A stretch of 64,000 bases of DNA from the NCBI GenBank assembly GCA_000827495.1, contig KN817542.1:108178-172177 (forward strand), in the 5' to 3' direction. Shown piece after piece: positions 35,104 through 48,430 of this stretch (within the stretch, counting starts at the first letter, position 1; each line of letters opens with the position of its first letter). The notes under the pieces were generated by a model. The model saw nothing but the letters and a program-made list of their open reading frames with translations, made no database searches and was not told the DNA's origin. A program made the position numbers and the translations under genes. This DNA is from Hypholoma sublateritium FD-334 SS-4. Lineage: Eukaryota > Basidiomycota > Agaricomycetes > Agaricales > Strophariaceae.

Positions 35104-35960
35104 ATGGGGGCTTCCAGCGTCTTGAGTGACGACGACTACGACGTTATATCGAACCCAGGCACGGTATCGCTGGAGAATAGCGTCGACTTGGACCAAACAG
35201 CCCCTGCCGTCCGCGAGCTTCCGGCATTTGAAGATGTGCAAGACAGATTCGAGACGACGCGGTGGAGTGCGGAGGATATCCAAGCGTACGTACGCAAGGG
35301 TCTGAACCTCCCCGCGGGCAGCAAGTATGACACCAGGAGAGTGAAGATCTACGTTGACGGAGCCTTCGACATATTCGATGTTGGGTCAGTGCCATGTGGT
35401 GTCTATTTTCACTCTGGGCAGCTGCTCAATTGACCATGCAGACATGCACTGCAATTGCGCCAGGCCAAGCTCGCGTTTCCGTCTGTACACCTTATTGTCG
35501 GTGTGTTTTCAGACGACCTCTTGCATCAGAACAACGCAAAGGCCACTTGGCCAGACGTCGAGAGACTTGAGCTCGTAAGGCACTGCCGATGGGTAGATGA
35601 GGTCCTTAAAGACGGCCCTTGGGAAGTGACTGCGGACTTCATGAAAGAGAAGGGCATTGACTTCGTCGCCATTGACGAGGGTGCCTCTGTGGACCCAGGG
35701 TACGACAAGCCCCGTGTCAAAGCACACGATGAGCTCAAGCAATTGGGTACTCAATTATTTTGTCCAAAATGATTATCCAGTCTTACAAAAATCTCATTAT
35801 CACAGGGAGAGTCATAAAGACGAGGCGGACTATCGGTCTTGCTTTGCAGCGCAACCGTGCCGCGGCCAGTCCATCACAGAGAGCGACGCCCACCCTTGGG
35901 AGGTCATCCGAGGCTCCTGATTTTACTGCTCATGTGGATATATATGGGATTGGATATTAG
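35104..35960 (+). CDS. Cytidylyltransferase-like protein with lost catalytic motifs
   Basis: Three exons (35104-35384, 35442-35746, 35806-35960) give 246 aa with an intact frame. The fold is that of choline-phosphate cytidylyltransferase: VKIYVDGAFDIF, then GHALQLRQAKLAFPSVHLIV, GVFSDDLL, and VRHCRWVDEVLKDGPW. Yet the nucleotide-binding HxGH motif reads DVGH (first His lost), the region normally VAHDD reads VAIDE, and the RTEGISTS signature is replaced by TRRTIGLALQ. The C-terminal amphipathic membrane helix is short or missing; the normal enzyme is longer. The normal role is CTP plus phosphocholine to CDP-choline in the Kennedy pathway. This copy is probably a pseudoenzyme paralog or a gene in early decay. 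Confidence 0.8.
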
Positions 35961-36382
35961 AGGTCAGATCGCCAATAGCCCAAAGGTGGGAGTACACTTA
36001 GTTTCGCATTCCATGCTCTATGATATCCCGGAATAATTTCATGTTCACCACTACTCTAGTCTCCCTGAATAGAACCGTTGCATTTCTATGCTACAGTCCG
36101 TGCGGGTATCGCAATGAGACAGCATCTGATTTCCTTTCTGAGGCAAGATCAAGGGGCGGGGCGCCGATCGGTGTCATTGCTAAATTTCAGACACAGTCGC
36201 TCCCGCCGATAAATAATTGACTCATCGTTCAGATTATTCCGTCAGCTCTCTGGTTTCCCCATCAACAGCGAAGCGAATGACTCGTGGCTTGAGGCTACCG
36301 CGCAGAAATACTCCAAAATTTGGCGAGCCTGGCACGACACAATAAACTATGATCACCGATCCTCAAAATACCTCCAGTCAAA
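35961..36382. other. Intergenic
   Basis: 422 bases between two rightward genes; no ORF, TATA box or repeat of note. Confidence 0.4.
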
Positions 36383-37489
36383 ATGCACATTACAAAATTT
36401 GCCGTCGCAGCGAAACATCCATACCAGGATGCGGTGTACCTCGAAGGAGTCGCTGGTCTCCGCCTACCCCCTGAAATATTGGAGCAGATCCTCAAACACG
36501 CATGGCTCTCCTTCATGCTACCAGAGGAGAGAAGTCACTTGGCCGCCTCGCTTCCACTGGTCTCAAAGCTATGGTCAGCTCTGTCCACTCGAATTTATGC
36601 AACAGACGCCATAATCCTCTCCACCTCCGGATTTCAGCGTTTTAAGAAAAACAACCTATGTGCCCATCCAACGAGCTGCGGCTTCAAAAAACTATCGTCG
36701 CCCGTCTTGAACAATCTGTGCCGCACAGTCGCGCGCCATATTATCATCGCCCCTCCGCGACGCTGCGACTACGAGTGCCCCGGCGGTATCATCGTCAAGC
36801 TGCTCACCGACCTCCTCGCGCGGCACATGCGCGACCTCCTCACCGCCTTCCGCCACCTGCCCCTCCTCCCCGACTTGCACACGCTCTCCGTCGCCTACTT
36901 CCCGAAGAGTGGCACGCCCTTCGCGCGCGCGGCCGACTTCGCGACGCGCTTCGACGCGGCTGTCGTCCGCCTCGACGTCGAGTACGCGCTCGCGGCGGGT
37001 ACACCGCCGTGGCTCGCCGCCGAGCTCGGGCTCGCGGGGGCGCGCTGGGCGAAGCAGCGACACATCCCCTGGGCCGTGCCCGATCTCGAGCACGTCTCCG
37101 TCGCGAGCGTGGGCGTAGGCGACTTTTTGCGTGCGTGCCCGCACCTGCGGCTCGCGGACGAGGAGGGCGCACAGATTAGCGTGCGCATCGTCGCATCGTC
37201 GCGTACGCTTGCGCTGGATGCGGTTATCGTGCACGGCGCGATGGAACCAGCGAGCTGCGTATCTGCTGAGGGCGTTCGCCGCTGGCCTGCGCGCGACGGG
37301 TGTCTTGACTTGTCTGGGATGGGCTCTGTGCCGTGGACGGTGCGCGGCACGGCGCTGGGGCTGATCTTCGACCCGCGGTCTGATTCAGCGGGGCGGTGTG
37401 ACGCCAGCGTGCCCGCAACTGCCAGTGCGTTGCATGAATGGCGGGACGTACACATTTTCATGCCCAAGGGCGGAGGCACAGCGAGGTAG
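36383..37489 (+). CDS. Single-exon F-box-like protein
   Basis: A 368-aa intronless ORF. Residues about 27-70 (LRLPPEILEQILKHAWLSF, then LPLVSKLWSALSTRIY) match the basidiomycete F-box-like pattern of LPxEIL..I followed by a helix and a V(S/C)xxW step. The middle is Leu/Ala/Arg-rich (DLLTAFRHLPLLPDLHTLSV), as in proteins with degenerate LRRs. The lack of introns and much higher GC in the middle than at the ends contrast with its neighbours. Likely an SCF substrate receptor; target unknown. Confidence 0.7.
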   Translation: MHITKFAVAAKHPYQDAVYLEGVAGLRLPPEILEQILKHAWLSFMLPEERSHLAASLPLVSKLWSALSTRIYATDAIILSTSGFQRFKKNNLCAHPTSCGFKKLSSPVLNNLCRTVARHIIIAPPRRCDYECPGGIIVKLLTDLLARHMRDLLTAFRHLPLLPDLHTLSVAYFPKSGTPFARAADFATRFDAAVVRLDVEYALAAGTPPWLAAELGLAGARWAKQRHIPWAVPDLEHVSVASVGVGDFLRACPHLRLADEEGAQISVRIVASSRTLALDAVIVHGAMEPASCVSAEGVRRWPARDGCLDLSGMGSVPWTVRGTALGLIFDPRSDSAGRCDASVPATASALHEWRDVHIFMPKGGGTAR

Positions 37490-37709
37490 ATGCGCAGCGA
37501 TGGGATTGGGGCAATTCTAATAGTATATGTTGTGCTCCATAAAGTACACGGTGTCACTAGTAATACAACATAATTTGTCCGTATAAATTAGCTGTTAATC
37601 ATAAAAGTATTCGAAGCGGCCCAGCGACACGGACAGCAACCAAGTACACCTGTACAACATATCCATACCATGGTGGAAGTAGTACACCTTCCTCTCCGAT
37701 AGATAATTT

Positions 37710-39842
<2,133 letters not shown>

Positions 39843-40093
39843 CGCGACCAAATCGCGACAAGGATACGGGAGGGAGGGGAAGGAGGGAGGAGCTTATTTA
39901 AAATGCCACTTGAACGCCTGACTGGGACGGTACTCGTCGATTTGTAATTTGTCAAACCAATAGGCGTGTTGTATCTAATCTTATCTTCCCACGACAATCG
40001 TCTATCATCAAGGGAGAGGGAGACAAACTAGATACACTACTATTTGCTACTACTGTACAGGACTATAGAAATACACGAATGCAATGATACATG

Positions 40094-41729
40094 TCAGTCA
40101 TCGAACCCTAGTTCCACGTCCATCTCAAACCGGACAGTTTGCACAACTTCGCTTTCTTCAAGATCAATATCCATACTGTCGTCGGCGGAGACTCCCTCGT
40201 TTTCTTCTGGCTTCTGCTCGTTTGGCCCTGGACCAAGAAAATCCAGGCAACCGTGCAAGCAGCCCCTCCACTGGACAGCCGCGGTTCCTCCGAGCGATTT
40301 GATAGAGGCGGTCGAGGACTCCCACGTATATCGCTCTTCCACGGGTTGGATGAAAGTCCGCCGTTCATGATGCTGTGGATTGGGACACACGCCAGTACCC
40401 GTCAGCGGCCCGTCGTTTTCCGAGATCCAATGTTCCTTTCGAGGTCCTTCTTCTAGCAACACGGAGCCTGGAACGCATACGTCGAGTATATGCTGAAACG
40501 CACCGACCCGTTTATCATCATGCGTTGAAAGAGGTAGAACATAAACTTTTTGCAATACTGTCTCCGAGGTTTGCGAGTCTGCGCGGGTTAGTAGAATTCG
40601 GAGTGCCAATTCTGTGAGCGCAGGAACTCGAGAGCCTTTGAGTTCGGTTTCGGAAACGAGTTTGCCTTCCCGATTCCGAGGAGGCTCGGGGAGGAAGGGA
40701 TTAGGAAAGAGATTCAGTTGTGTGAGTTTCCTCATAGTAAGTATCTCCGATGGGATGAACCGCAATTTGTTGTTCGCAATGTTCAAAGTTTGCAGTTCCT
40801 TCAGTTGTCCGATCTCCCCTGGGATATATGTAATGCTGTTGCTTCCTGTAATTTGAAATGTTAAGATTATAATCTCCTTCGAATCAAATACTTACTCAAT
40901 GAAAGGACAGTCAGATTTTGTAAGCGCCACAACTCCATCGGCAGCCTCGTGATATTGTTCTTCCCAAGAAATAAATTCATGGCCTCCCTGGACATACCCA
41001 AGATGGAATTACTGGACACAGTCTTTCCATTAGGACCTATGCGTCCGAAACCCAGTCCGGTGGACGCAGGAGCCGTATGTGTGCGGGTAAAGGCGCGCCG
41101 CCCTGTCGCGGGGGCGGGGGTTGGCGACAAAAATCCAGCACGGATATCGTCCAGCGGCTCGTGCTTCTCCGGCAGCACGACGATCTTTCCGAGGTCAATG
41201 ACCGCCTGAAAAGGTACCTCCGCGAGGTTCTGGTCGCTAAAAGCACGCACGGTGAGCAGGACACGCATACACCGCCACGGGTAGCCCACCTCAGGTCGAT
41301 CTCGCGCTCGCCGCCGCGGAAGATCTTCTCGATCTCTGCATCCCACAGCAGCTTCTGCCTCTGCTTCTCGCGCGCGTGCGGCGACAACAGCGCTTCCGCC
41401 GCGTCCTCGTCGTCTAGCGGCACGTGCGGGCTGCGGCTCCTGTACCGCGTGCGCTTCTTCGGCGTGTGCACAGGCGTAAACGGGTGCGACAACCGCTTTA
41501 CACGCGTTGCATGGTACGCGCCGGACAGGGGGTCGATCGGTGCATCGGGCGCACCGAGCGACGAGCTGAATGCGTGCTCAACGTCGGGCTCGCAGTCGCT
41601 GTCGAGCGCGAGGGGGTCGTGACTCGGCGACGAGGGCGGCGACGACGAGTCCTGGTAACGCGAGGCCGGGGAGGGAGGTGACGATGGAGGTGTGTATAGG
41701 ATGCGCGCGTCGTAGTGCACGGGCAACAT
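40094..41729 (-). CDS. Leucine-rich-repeat protein
   Basis: Three exons (41290-41729, 40896-41236, 40094-40845) give 510 aa. A disordered Ser/Pro-rich N-terminus has a basic motif KKRTRYRSRS. LRRs follow, including LSDQNLAEVP, FLGKNNITRLPMELWRLQNL, NSITYIPGEIGQLKELQTLN and NNKLRFIPSEILTMRKLTQL, of the plant/SHOC2-like type with about 23-residue spacing. The C-terminal half contains a Cys-containing CLHGCLDFLGPGP and an acidic tail. No catalytic domain; probably a scaffold. Intron 2's joining codon gives RSNSITYIP. An AT-rich TTTATTTAAA upstream (41752-41765) may act as promoter. Confidence 0.75.
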
Positions 41730-42641
41730 GGGGAGAAGGAGGGAAAGGAGAGCTTTAAATAAATTAAGCAGCCTATTAAACGATCAGCGTCGCGATCACG
41801 TGTAGAAGTCGGCTCCCTCCTAGCGCGTCGGCTGTCGGGAGTCGGGACGCGGGACGTCGTAACGTCGCCGTGCCTGCCCGCCGAAATCCCGACAGGTCCG
41901 GGCGGGGTCGTCCTTCCGTTGATTATGAACGCAGATAGTAGCAGTGATGTATATTTTGACAAGCCTTTTGATGCTACGTTTTTGGATGATGCGACCCCGA
42001 ACAAGCGATCTGGCAGTAGACTCTAGAGTCAGGAAGAACACCAGAAACCACTGGGCTATATTTCACTCCTTTCTCAATGTTTAAGTCATCTCTTCGCTTG
42101 TGGCGCTCGAACTAATTCATTACTTCTCGATCTGTCGACATTCTGAAAAACCATTGACGGTCTGGAGCCCTGGTATAAGTCAATAAATCTGAGCCAGGTG
42201 GAGCTCTCTGTGCTATGTATTGGGTCTATTACTCACTTAACGTTCTACTTAGTACTTCGCCAAGGATGAAAATCCATTGGACGTTGACAGTCGCTCACAA
42301 ATAGCGCTACGCGTCTCAGGAGCGATACGGACACTACGCATTCGCGTGTGCACTCTCTGAGGAGTATTTACTAGAAAATTATCCATTGGGTTAGCTCACA
42401 GTCATATGCACATTGGTACAAGCCGCATTGTGCGGGAGCGGGCTATACGGCCCGGGTTCATGACAAGGCTGTTTGCCGCGCCTGTCGACGATTGAATGCA
42501 AGAAGTGGCTGAAATTTAGGCTTCGCCGACAACTTTTGCTGTTGTTGGTAATGCAATAAGCAAAATTCCTGTATTAATATTACCAAAACATAATAAGTTC
42601 CTTCAAAGCCTTGCGTTTCGATAAGTAAACATCGAGGTATT
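41730..42641. other. Intergenic
   Basis: About 900 bases. Minus-strand open frames at 41498-42041 lack ATG support. No gene, tRNA or repeat recognised. Confidence 0.4.
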
Positions 42642-43616
42642 CTAACCAAACGACGGAAGCTCCGACGAGTCTGGCTTTTCTGAATTCTTGGGTGGTTTGA
42701 CCCTGTCCCTGACCGCCTTGTAGGTTATATTTTCTCCTGTCCTCCTGAGAGCCTTCATCTCGCTGGCAAAGCCAGATACCAGGTTCTCTCGCGCCTCCCG
42801 ACGTTCGGATACAAGACGAATGATGTGCGATCTCTTCGTCGCGTACGGGGCGTTGAACTTCCACGACATTCTGCCCTGGCCCTTGGTCAGACGGAGCAGC
42901 TCCTCCTTCCGTAGATTGCGTTGGTGTTGAATGGAGAAGTTCTTCTCGATCCATTCTTCACGCAGTTTCCTCTCTTGGGGCTCCATACTTTCCAATCTGT
43001 GAGGGTAGTAGAAGGGCTCGACCAGCCCGACTACAGCACGCTTGTATGTCTTGTAGGGACGGCGCTCACGACCTTCCATTGTGCGGTACCATGGCGAGAT
43101 ATAGTTGTCGGTACGAATATAGGTGGTTTTCACGCCGTAGACGGCGAGAAGGAGTGATCGAATGTCGGTCTTAGTGATGGACTGGGGAAGGCGGAAGGTG
43201 GCTTCGTAGGGGTTGTAAGGCTGCCCCGGGGCGGTTTGGTTTCGGACGAGGCGCATGATGATGTTGGGGAGGTATACGCGCTGACCGACGACGTCGGCTT
43301 CCACGGAGCCATCGCGAACAGCACTTCGGAAACCACGGATGCGCGACCGGCGCTCGTTCTTGTTGTTAATGTACTGCTCTTCCGTGGTAGTTTTTCGAAT
43401 GTCCCCGGTAGCTTTGAGGCGGACATAGGTGTCCTTGTCACTTGGTGTGAGGCCGCTCTCTGTCGAGTCCGTGGCGCCTCGCGGTAGTGCTCCGAATCGT
43501 TTGCGTCTGCGGAAGCGCACGGCGAGCGGGGCAGACTCTGTCCGTGCGACTCGTGCCAGGGTTGGCATCGTTGAGTACGCCCGTCGCAGGGGCTGACATT
43601 GGCGGACGGCCTGCAT
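42642..43616 (-). CDS. MRP20: Mitochondrial ribosomal protein uL23m
   Basis: An intronless 324-aa ORF. The N-terminus (MQAVRQCQPLRRAYSTMPTL) is an Arg/Ser-rich mitochondrial presequence. The L23 fold follows: VYLPNIIMRLVRN, PYEATFRLPQSITKTDIRSL, LLAVYGVKTTYIRTDNY, KTYKRAVVGL. A long basic C-terminal extension (LRKEELLRLTKGQGRMSW) is typical of fungal Mrp20. It sits at the peptide exit tunnel of the mitoribosome large subunit. ATG 43616 was chosen because it opens the presequence. It diverges from the DCR2 gene with 218 nt between ATGs. Confidence 0.9.
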   Translation of the reverse strand: MQAVRQCQPLRRAYSTMPTLARVARTESAPLAVRFRRRKRFGALPRGATDSTESGLTPSDKDTYVRLKATGDIRKTTTEEQYINNKNERRSRIRGFRSAVRDGSVEADVVGQRVYLPNIIMRLVRNQTAPGQPYNPYEATFRLPQSITKTDIRSLLLAVYGVKTTYIRTDNYISPWYRTMEGRERRPYKTYKRAVVGLVEPFYYPHRLESMEPQERKLREEWIEKNFSIQHQRNLRKEELLRLTKGQGRMSWKFNAPYATKRSHIIRLVSERREARENLVSGFASEMKALRRTGENITYKAVRDRVKPPKNSEKPDSSELPSFG

Positions 43617-43834
43617 AGTGGGAGGAGAGGATCGGGAACGCTGCCAACGCGAAAGGGAAATTTCTGTTAGAACGGGACACGTGATCGGTGGCAGTCGCTT
43701 CCTTGAAATGAGATGGAGCGACCACGTTGGCTATGTCCTACCACACCGTTCTTTGCTTCTAACACCAACCGTTGCTGCCAGTGTCTCTGGTGTTACTCTA
43801 ACTATCCATCCGTGGCCTCTGGCTGTCAGGAACC

Positions 43835-46336
43835 ATGGTCTCCTTTACTTGTTTCAAGTTCTTCCGCGGCGTGCGCTCCGTATGCGCACCAATAACCGCT
43901 GTCGTTGGGTTCTCGTTAATGCTCACCTACATCTTCATCCTATATCAACCGAGCCGAGGGCCTGGCATCAAACAACGTATGGGATGGCAGTCTTATGAAG
44001 TCGTAAATCTCAAGGCCTCAGCCAACACAACTTCATCGACCGAAGGAGACCTTTCGACTGGTCAACCTTCTGGCGATAATTCCGGAGTTGACTGGTGGAA
44101 TGTTACCACCGAAGAGGAGACAGTGGACTATTCAAGCTTCCCTCTAGATGTATGGTCACCGACTCTACCGCATAACACAGGATGTGCGTGTGCTGCCGTT
44201 GCTCTAGGCGCGATACTAAACCTCATCTGCGACAGTCTCTCAAATCGCCCTTTCGCGGTGCTTGATGAACCCAGAGACCACAGGAGATCTATGTGGTCCC
44301 GACTCCACTGTTGAGGAAGATGCAATCCGAGGCAAATGGGTCCTCGTCCCAAGAAACCTCAATCGCGAAGGAGGATACCTCTCTCGGTGGCTGGTTCGTC
44401 AGATCATATCCATAAAATATTAAGATGCAACCCTGATGGTCTTCAGAACATATACTACCGAAGAACTCGTAGACAGGATATCAACCTCATTATCGATCTC
44501 AAGATTCTCGCGGAGAAGGAATCTCTACCAGCAGAACTGGGGTGGCACAGAGTACCCACATCGCTCCACGAAGGGGTTAGACAGCTTCCTCCCCTATATT
44601 TATGGTATCAAACTGGAAAGCAAGGCGGTCAAATGTCACCGGAGGAGCGCGCAAATGTTATCACTGAGCTCGATGTGCTCTTTGGGGAAGACGTCCCCTG
44701 GTACGGATTTGAGAAACTCGAGCGACCGACGATTGATGAGCAAGGTCGGGTCGAGGCCACATGGTTGACTTATCGACGAGGTGTTAAACGTGAGTGACCC
44801 GTTCTCCGAAACCAGTGTGTCTAACTACTACTGTAATATACAGAACCACCCAAGGCACCACCTCTGCACTTCAATCACGAAGGCAAATTCAAGATAATGC
44901 AGGTCGCCGATCTGCATTTCTCCGTCTCGCAGGGCGTCTGCAGAGACACCGACCGTAATCCGTGCGAGCACTCTGACAACCTCACGAACACCCTGATCTC
45001 GCATGCCATCGACGAGGAGAAGCCAGATCTTATCGTGTTCAGTGGTGATCAGTTGAATGGGCAGGGGACCAGCTGGGACCCGAAATCTGTGCTCGCAAAG
45101 TTCTCAAGAGCTGTAGCTGAGAAAGGTGTCCCCTGGGCGGCTGTTTTCGGAAATCATGATGAAGAGGATGGGATGCCCAAGGAGCAACAAGTACTCCTGA
45201 TGAAGTCGCTTCCATACAACCTAGTAGAGCGAGGCCCCAAGGACATCCATGGCGTTGGAAATTATGTCTTGAAGGTGTACAGTCCCGATGCGTATGTGGG
45301 TCTTCAAATATGGGTGCCTCTTACTCACAAGCGCGCAATTTTGACAGGTCCAAGACACACACATTGACGCTATACTTCCTTGACTCCGGATCATACTCCA
45401 GAGGATGGCTCGATATTTTCGGCTTCTTCAACCCGACAGAGTACGACTACCTTCGGACGAGCCAAATTGACTGGTTCCTACAAGAATCAGGTAAGCCTGA
45501 GCCTCGTTCTGAGGTCCTCCAAACCAGGCTTACCCACTTGCCGCACAGCTTCTATCCCAGAGATTTCACGGCCTTTCCGGCCAGACGATGGGAAGGACCT
45601 GGGCCATGCATGGGGGCGCCAGGAACAAATCACGCCCACGACACGCAAACTCGCGAAGCCCAACGCTCTCATGTTCTTCCATATGCCATTGTGCGTCCAA
45701 CTACACTTAACTCTAAACCCTTATGCACACTGACTTCGTTGATATTGTAGGCCAGAATCGTATGCGAAAGCAGACATGAACCCGCTGACCGGCCGCCCCC
45801 TCGATGTTGGCCTCTCCGGTCTTGAAAATCCTGGCAATGCAAAGAACAGTGACGGTTTCTTCGAGAAGGGTGTCTTGAAGGCCAGTGAGAGCGCACATGT
45901 TGCGAGTGGGAACGCACATGAGGTCAAAGTTATTGCGAATGGGCACTGTCATGGTATGTCATGGCAAGTATCTCATCCAATTCCGCGACGCTGATGTCGG
46001 TGTAATCTGAAGTGACAGAAAACTGCCGACGCGTGAGTGGTGTCTGGCTATGTTTCGGAGGCGGAGGGTGAGCATCGTCCATCGGAACTGGCAAACGACT
46101 CGCCCACTGAACATACCACTTTTACAGGTCGTATTCTGGTTATGGCAAAGTTGGGTACGTGAAGTCTTTTCTGATGCTAGATTTTTACTTAGTCTCTCTC
46201 TAGGTTTGATCGTAGATTCAGAGTGTTTGATGTTTCGGAATACGGGGAGACTATCAAGACTTACAAACGGACGGAAAAGGACGAGATCGTCGACCAGATG
46301 ACGCTCGCGGGAGAGGGCGCTGTTCCTCTATCGTGA
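43835..46336 (+). CDS. DCR2: Dcr2-type membrane-anchored metallophosphatase
   Basis: Ten exons (43835-44183, 44236-44393, 44447-44789, 44844-45291, 45348-45490, 45549-45690, 45751-45953, 46013-46067, 46128-46154, 46204-46336) give 666 aa. An N-terminal signal anchor (VVGFSLMLTYIFILY) is followed by the Dcr2-specific region (LSRCLMNPETTGDLCGPDST, YYRRTRRQDI). All metallophosphoesterase motifs are present: VADLHFS, SGDQLNG, FGNHDEE, FFHMPLPES, NGHCH, with the terminal CFGGGGSYSGYG. In yeast Dcr2 promotes G1 exit and dampens the unfolded-protein response by dephosphorylating Ire1. The splice join at 46013 was chosen because it yields HVTENCRRV. Confidence 0.92.
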
Positions 46337-46697
46337 TTATCGTGATTAAAAACACGGTTGTATTAGATTATAATTTATTCATACGCTAAGCTTTGACTGC
46401 AGATCCCGCACCCGGAGCCTCAGTGATCCTTAGTACTCAATATTATTGAACAGATATTCTCGCGCTGTTCACCTGAAAATTTCCTCGGATCACATGGCAT
46501 ACTTATGTGCATACTAATTGGGAAGTTAACTTGGGCAAGGTGTGTGTTATTGTTCGGAATTACGAGCATACGGCCTTTTGTTTCGCTGGCGTGGCAGGTG
46601 CCACGCTCCAGCGCCCACAAAGCAATCGAAATGAATAATTTCATTTCCTTCTTAAATCTTTCTTTCAATCCCCTTCGTCGACTCTCCTTCTCTTCTC
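46337..46697. other. Intergenic
   Basis: 361 AT-rich bases between the DCR2 stop and the kinase-like ATG; no gene seen. Confidence 0.4.
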
Positions 46698-48111
46698 ATG
46701 GATCCCTTGGACGACTTGACCCTGGTCGAGAAGTACTGGAGCGAAAGACAACCGTGGCTCAAGTTGAAAGGTTATGAATTACGAGCACGATATCAACCAG
46801 ACTGGATACCCTCTTGGATAACATATCCTACAAAGTACCTATGGGATAATGAGGACTGGCATGCAATACCAGTACGTACGATTTCTTGGATGTGACACTC
46901 CTCGTAACTCGAGCAATGCAATCTCTTCTACTTATAGCTGATGAAGATAATGGATGCTGTGCGCATAAGCGACAATCGGCCCGTTATGCTCAAGATGGTA
47001 GCTATGCCAGGACAGCCAGACAACCACGAGCTGTCTATAATACACTACCTATCGCTTCCAGGTGTCTCTCAAGACCCGCAAAACAGATGCGTTCCTGTAT
47101 ACGAAATACTCTACAACATCCCAGATGACCCCGATAACGTGATTGCTGTAATGCCCCTACTACGACCATTCGACTCTCCGCGATTTGATACTGTGGGGGA
47201 GCTTTCAGGATTTCTGCGAGAAATATTCAAGGTATGCACCTGCATACCGTGACGACGATGCGCGACCCTCAATTTTTGGAAGGGTATTCAGTTTCTTCAC
47301 CGACATCGTATTGCTCATCGGTGAGTCTATTTATTTAAATTCTCAATGACCTTCTTTGACCAATTACTGCTTTCGCTTGATAGTGACTGCACCGGCCCAA
47401 ATTGTATGCTGGATGCATCAGAGCTATATCCAGAGGGTTTTCATCCTCAAAAACGCGACTTCAACGTTGCCTTTACGGGATCTGCAGCGCAGAAGTATAC
47501 ACGGACACAGCGGCCGCCCAAGTACTATTGGATCGATTTCGGACTTTCAGTTCGGTTTGGGGAAACGGACAAGTTTCCTCTGTTCCATGTGCTTCGCGGC
47601 AACGACAAATCAGCACCTGAGTTTCAAGATCCTGACTACATGGAACAGCCACAGGATCCATTTCCAACGGATATTTATTACTTGGGCAACCTCGCCAAAC
47701 GGTATTTCACGGAAGTGAGTCTCTTTCTTCTGCCTGACGATGTATCTTATCTTCCCACTTTTCCAGGGCTATGCCGACTTCGCTTTTGGGAAGAAAGATG
47801 GCCTGAGCTTCTTGGAGCCTCTGGTGGAAGCAATGGTTCAGGTTGATCGTGCCAAAAGACCCACGATTGACCAGTGTGTAGCCCATCTTGACGAAGTCAT
47901 TCGCGCTCAAAGCTCGTATAGTCTGCGAGCTCAAGTCTGGCATAGCACCGATAACATTTTCGGCTTCATTTATCGCTTCTTTCCTTACTGGATGCGACGC
48001 TTCATTTTCATCGTTACACGGACACATGCTATACCCGAATCTTCCATGTATATTTACTCTTTGATTCCTCTGCCATGGCTTCCCAGTGAATCACCACCCT
48101 CATATACTTAA
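46698..48111 (+). CDS. Kinase-like protein of basidiomycete-expanded type
   Basis: Five exons (46698-46871, 46938-47231, 47283-47320, 47384-47714, 47767-48111) give 393 aa. Kinase landmarks: a candidate Lys in VMLKMV, hinge-like VMPLLRPFD, the catalytic loop IAHRDCTGPN joined across intron 3, and the metal-binding WIDFGLSVRF. Late-lobe Asp/Trp motifs are weak (DIYYLGNL). A glycine-rich loop is not visible, so activity is uncertain. The C-terminus holds a hydrophobic, aromatic segment (NIFGFIYRFFPYWMRRF) that may anchor to membrane. Similar short kinases with a WxxAIP or MPxLRxFD start are expanded in mushroom-forming fungi; their role is unknown. Confidence 0.8.
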
Positions 48112-48430
48112 TCGACATCGATGATCGATGTTCTTAATGCTGTATACGATTTGCATGATCCTCGCATGTATACCAGTTACAGCTTGAGATATTACGAGGA
48201 AAGAATCGCTGTTAAATACATTTTGTGGCTCGAGAAAGGGAAGAACTGTGTTATATATTACTACTTAGTTGATTTTCAGATCTGCTTATGATCTATCAGG
48301 GGTCCTTGGAAAGTTCGCCTGTTGAAGTATTCCCACGAGTCCAATATAGGAAGAGTGGCCCCGCCAGTGCCAGTACGGTATTCCTCTTGAACTTGCTCCC
48401 TCGTTCAGCACCCTTTCTAATCATTCAGCC
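48112..48430. other. Intergenic
   Basis: 319 bases; 3' flank of the kinase-like gene and upstream of BUD6. No motif recognised. Confidence 0.4.
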
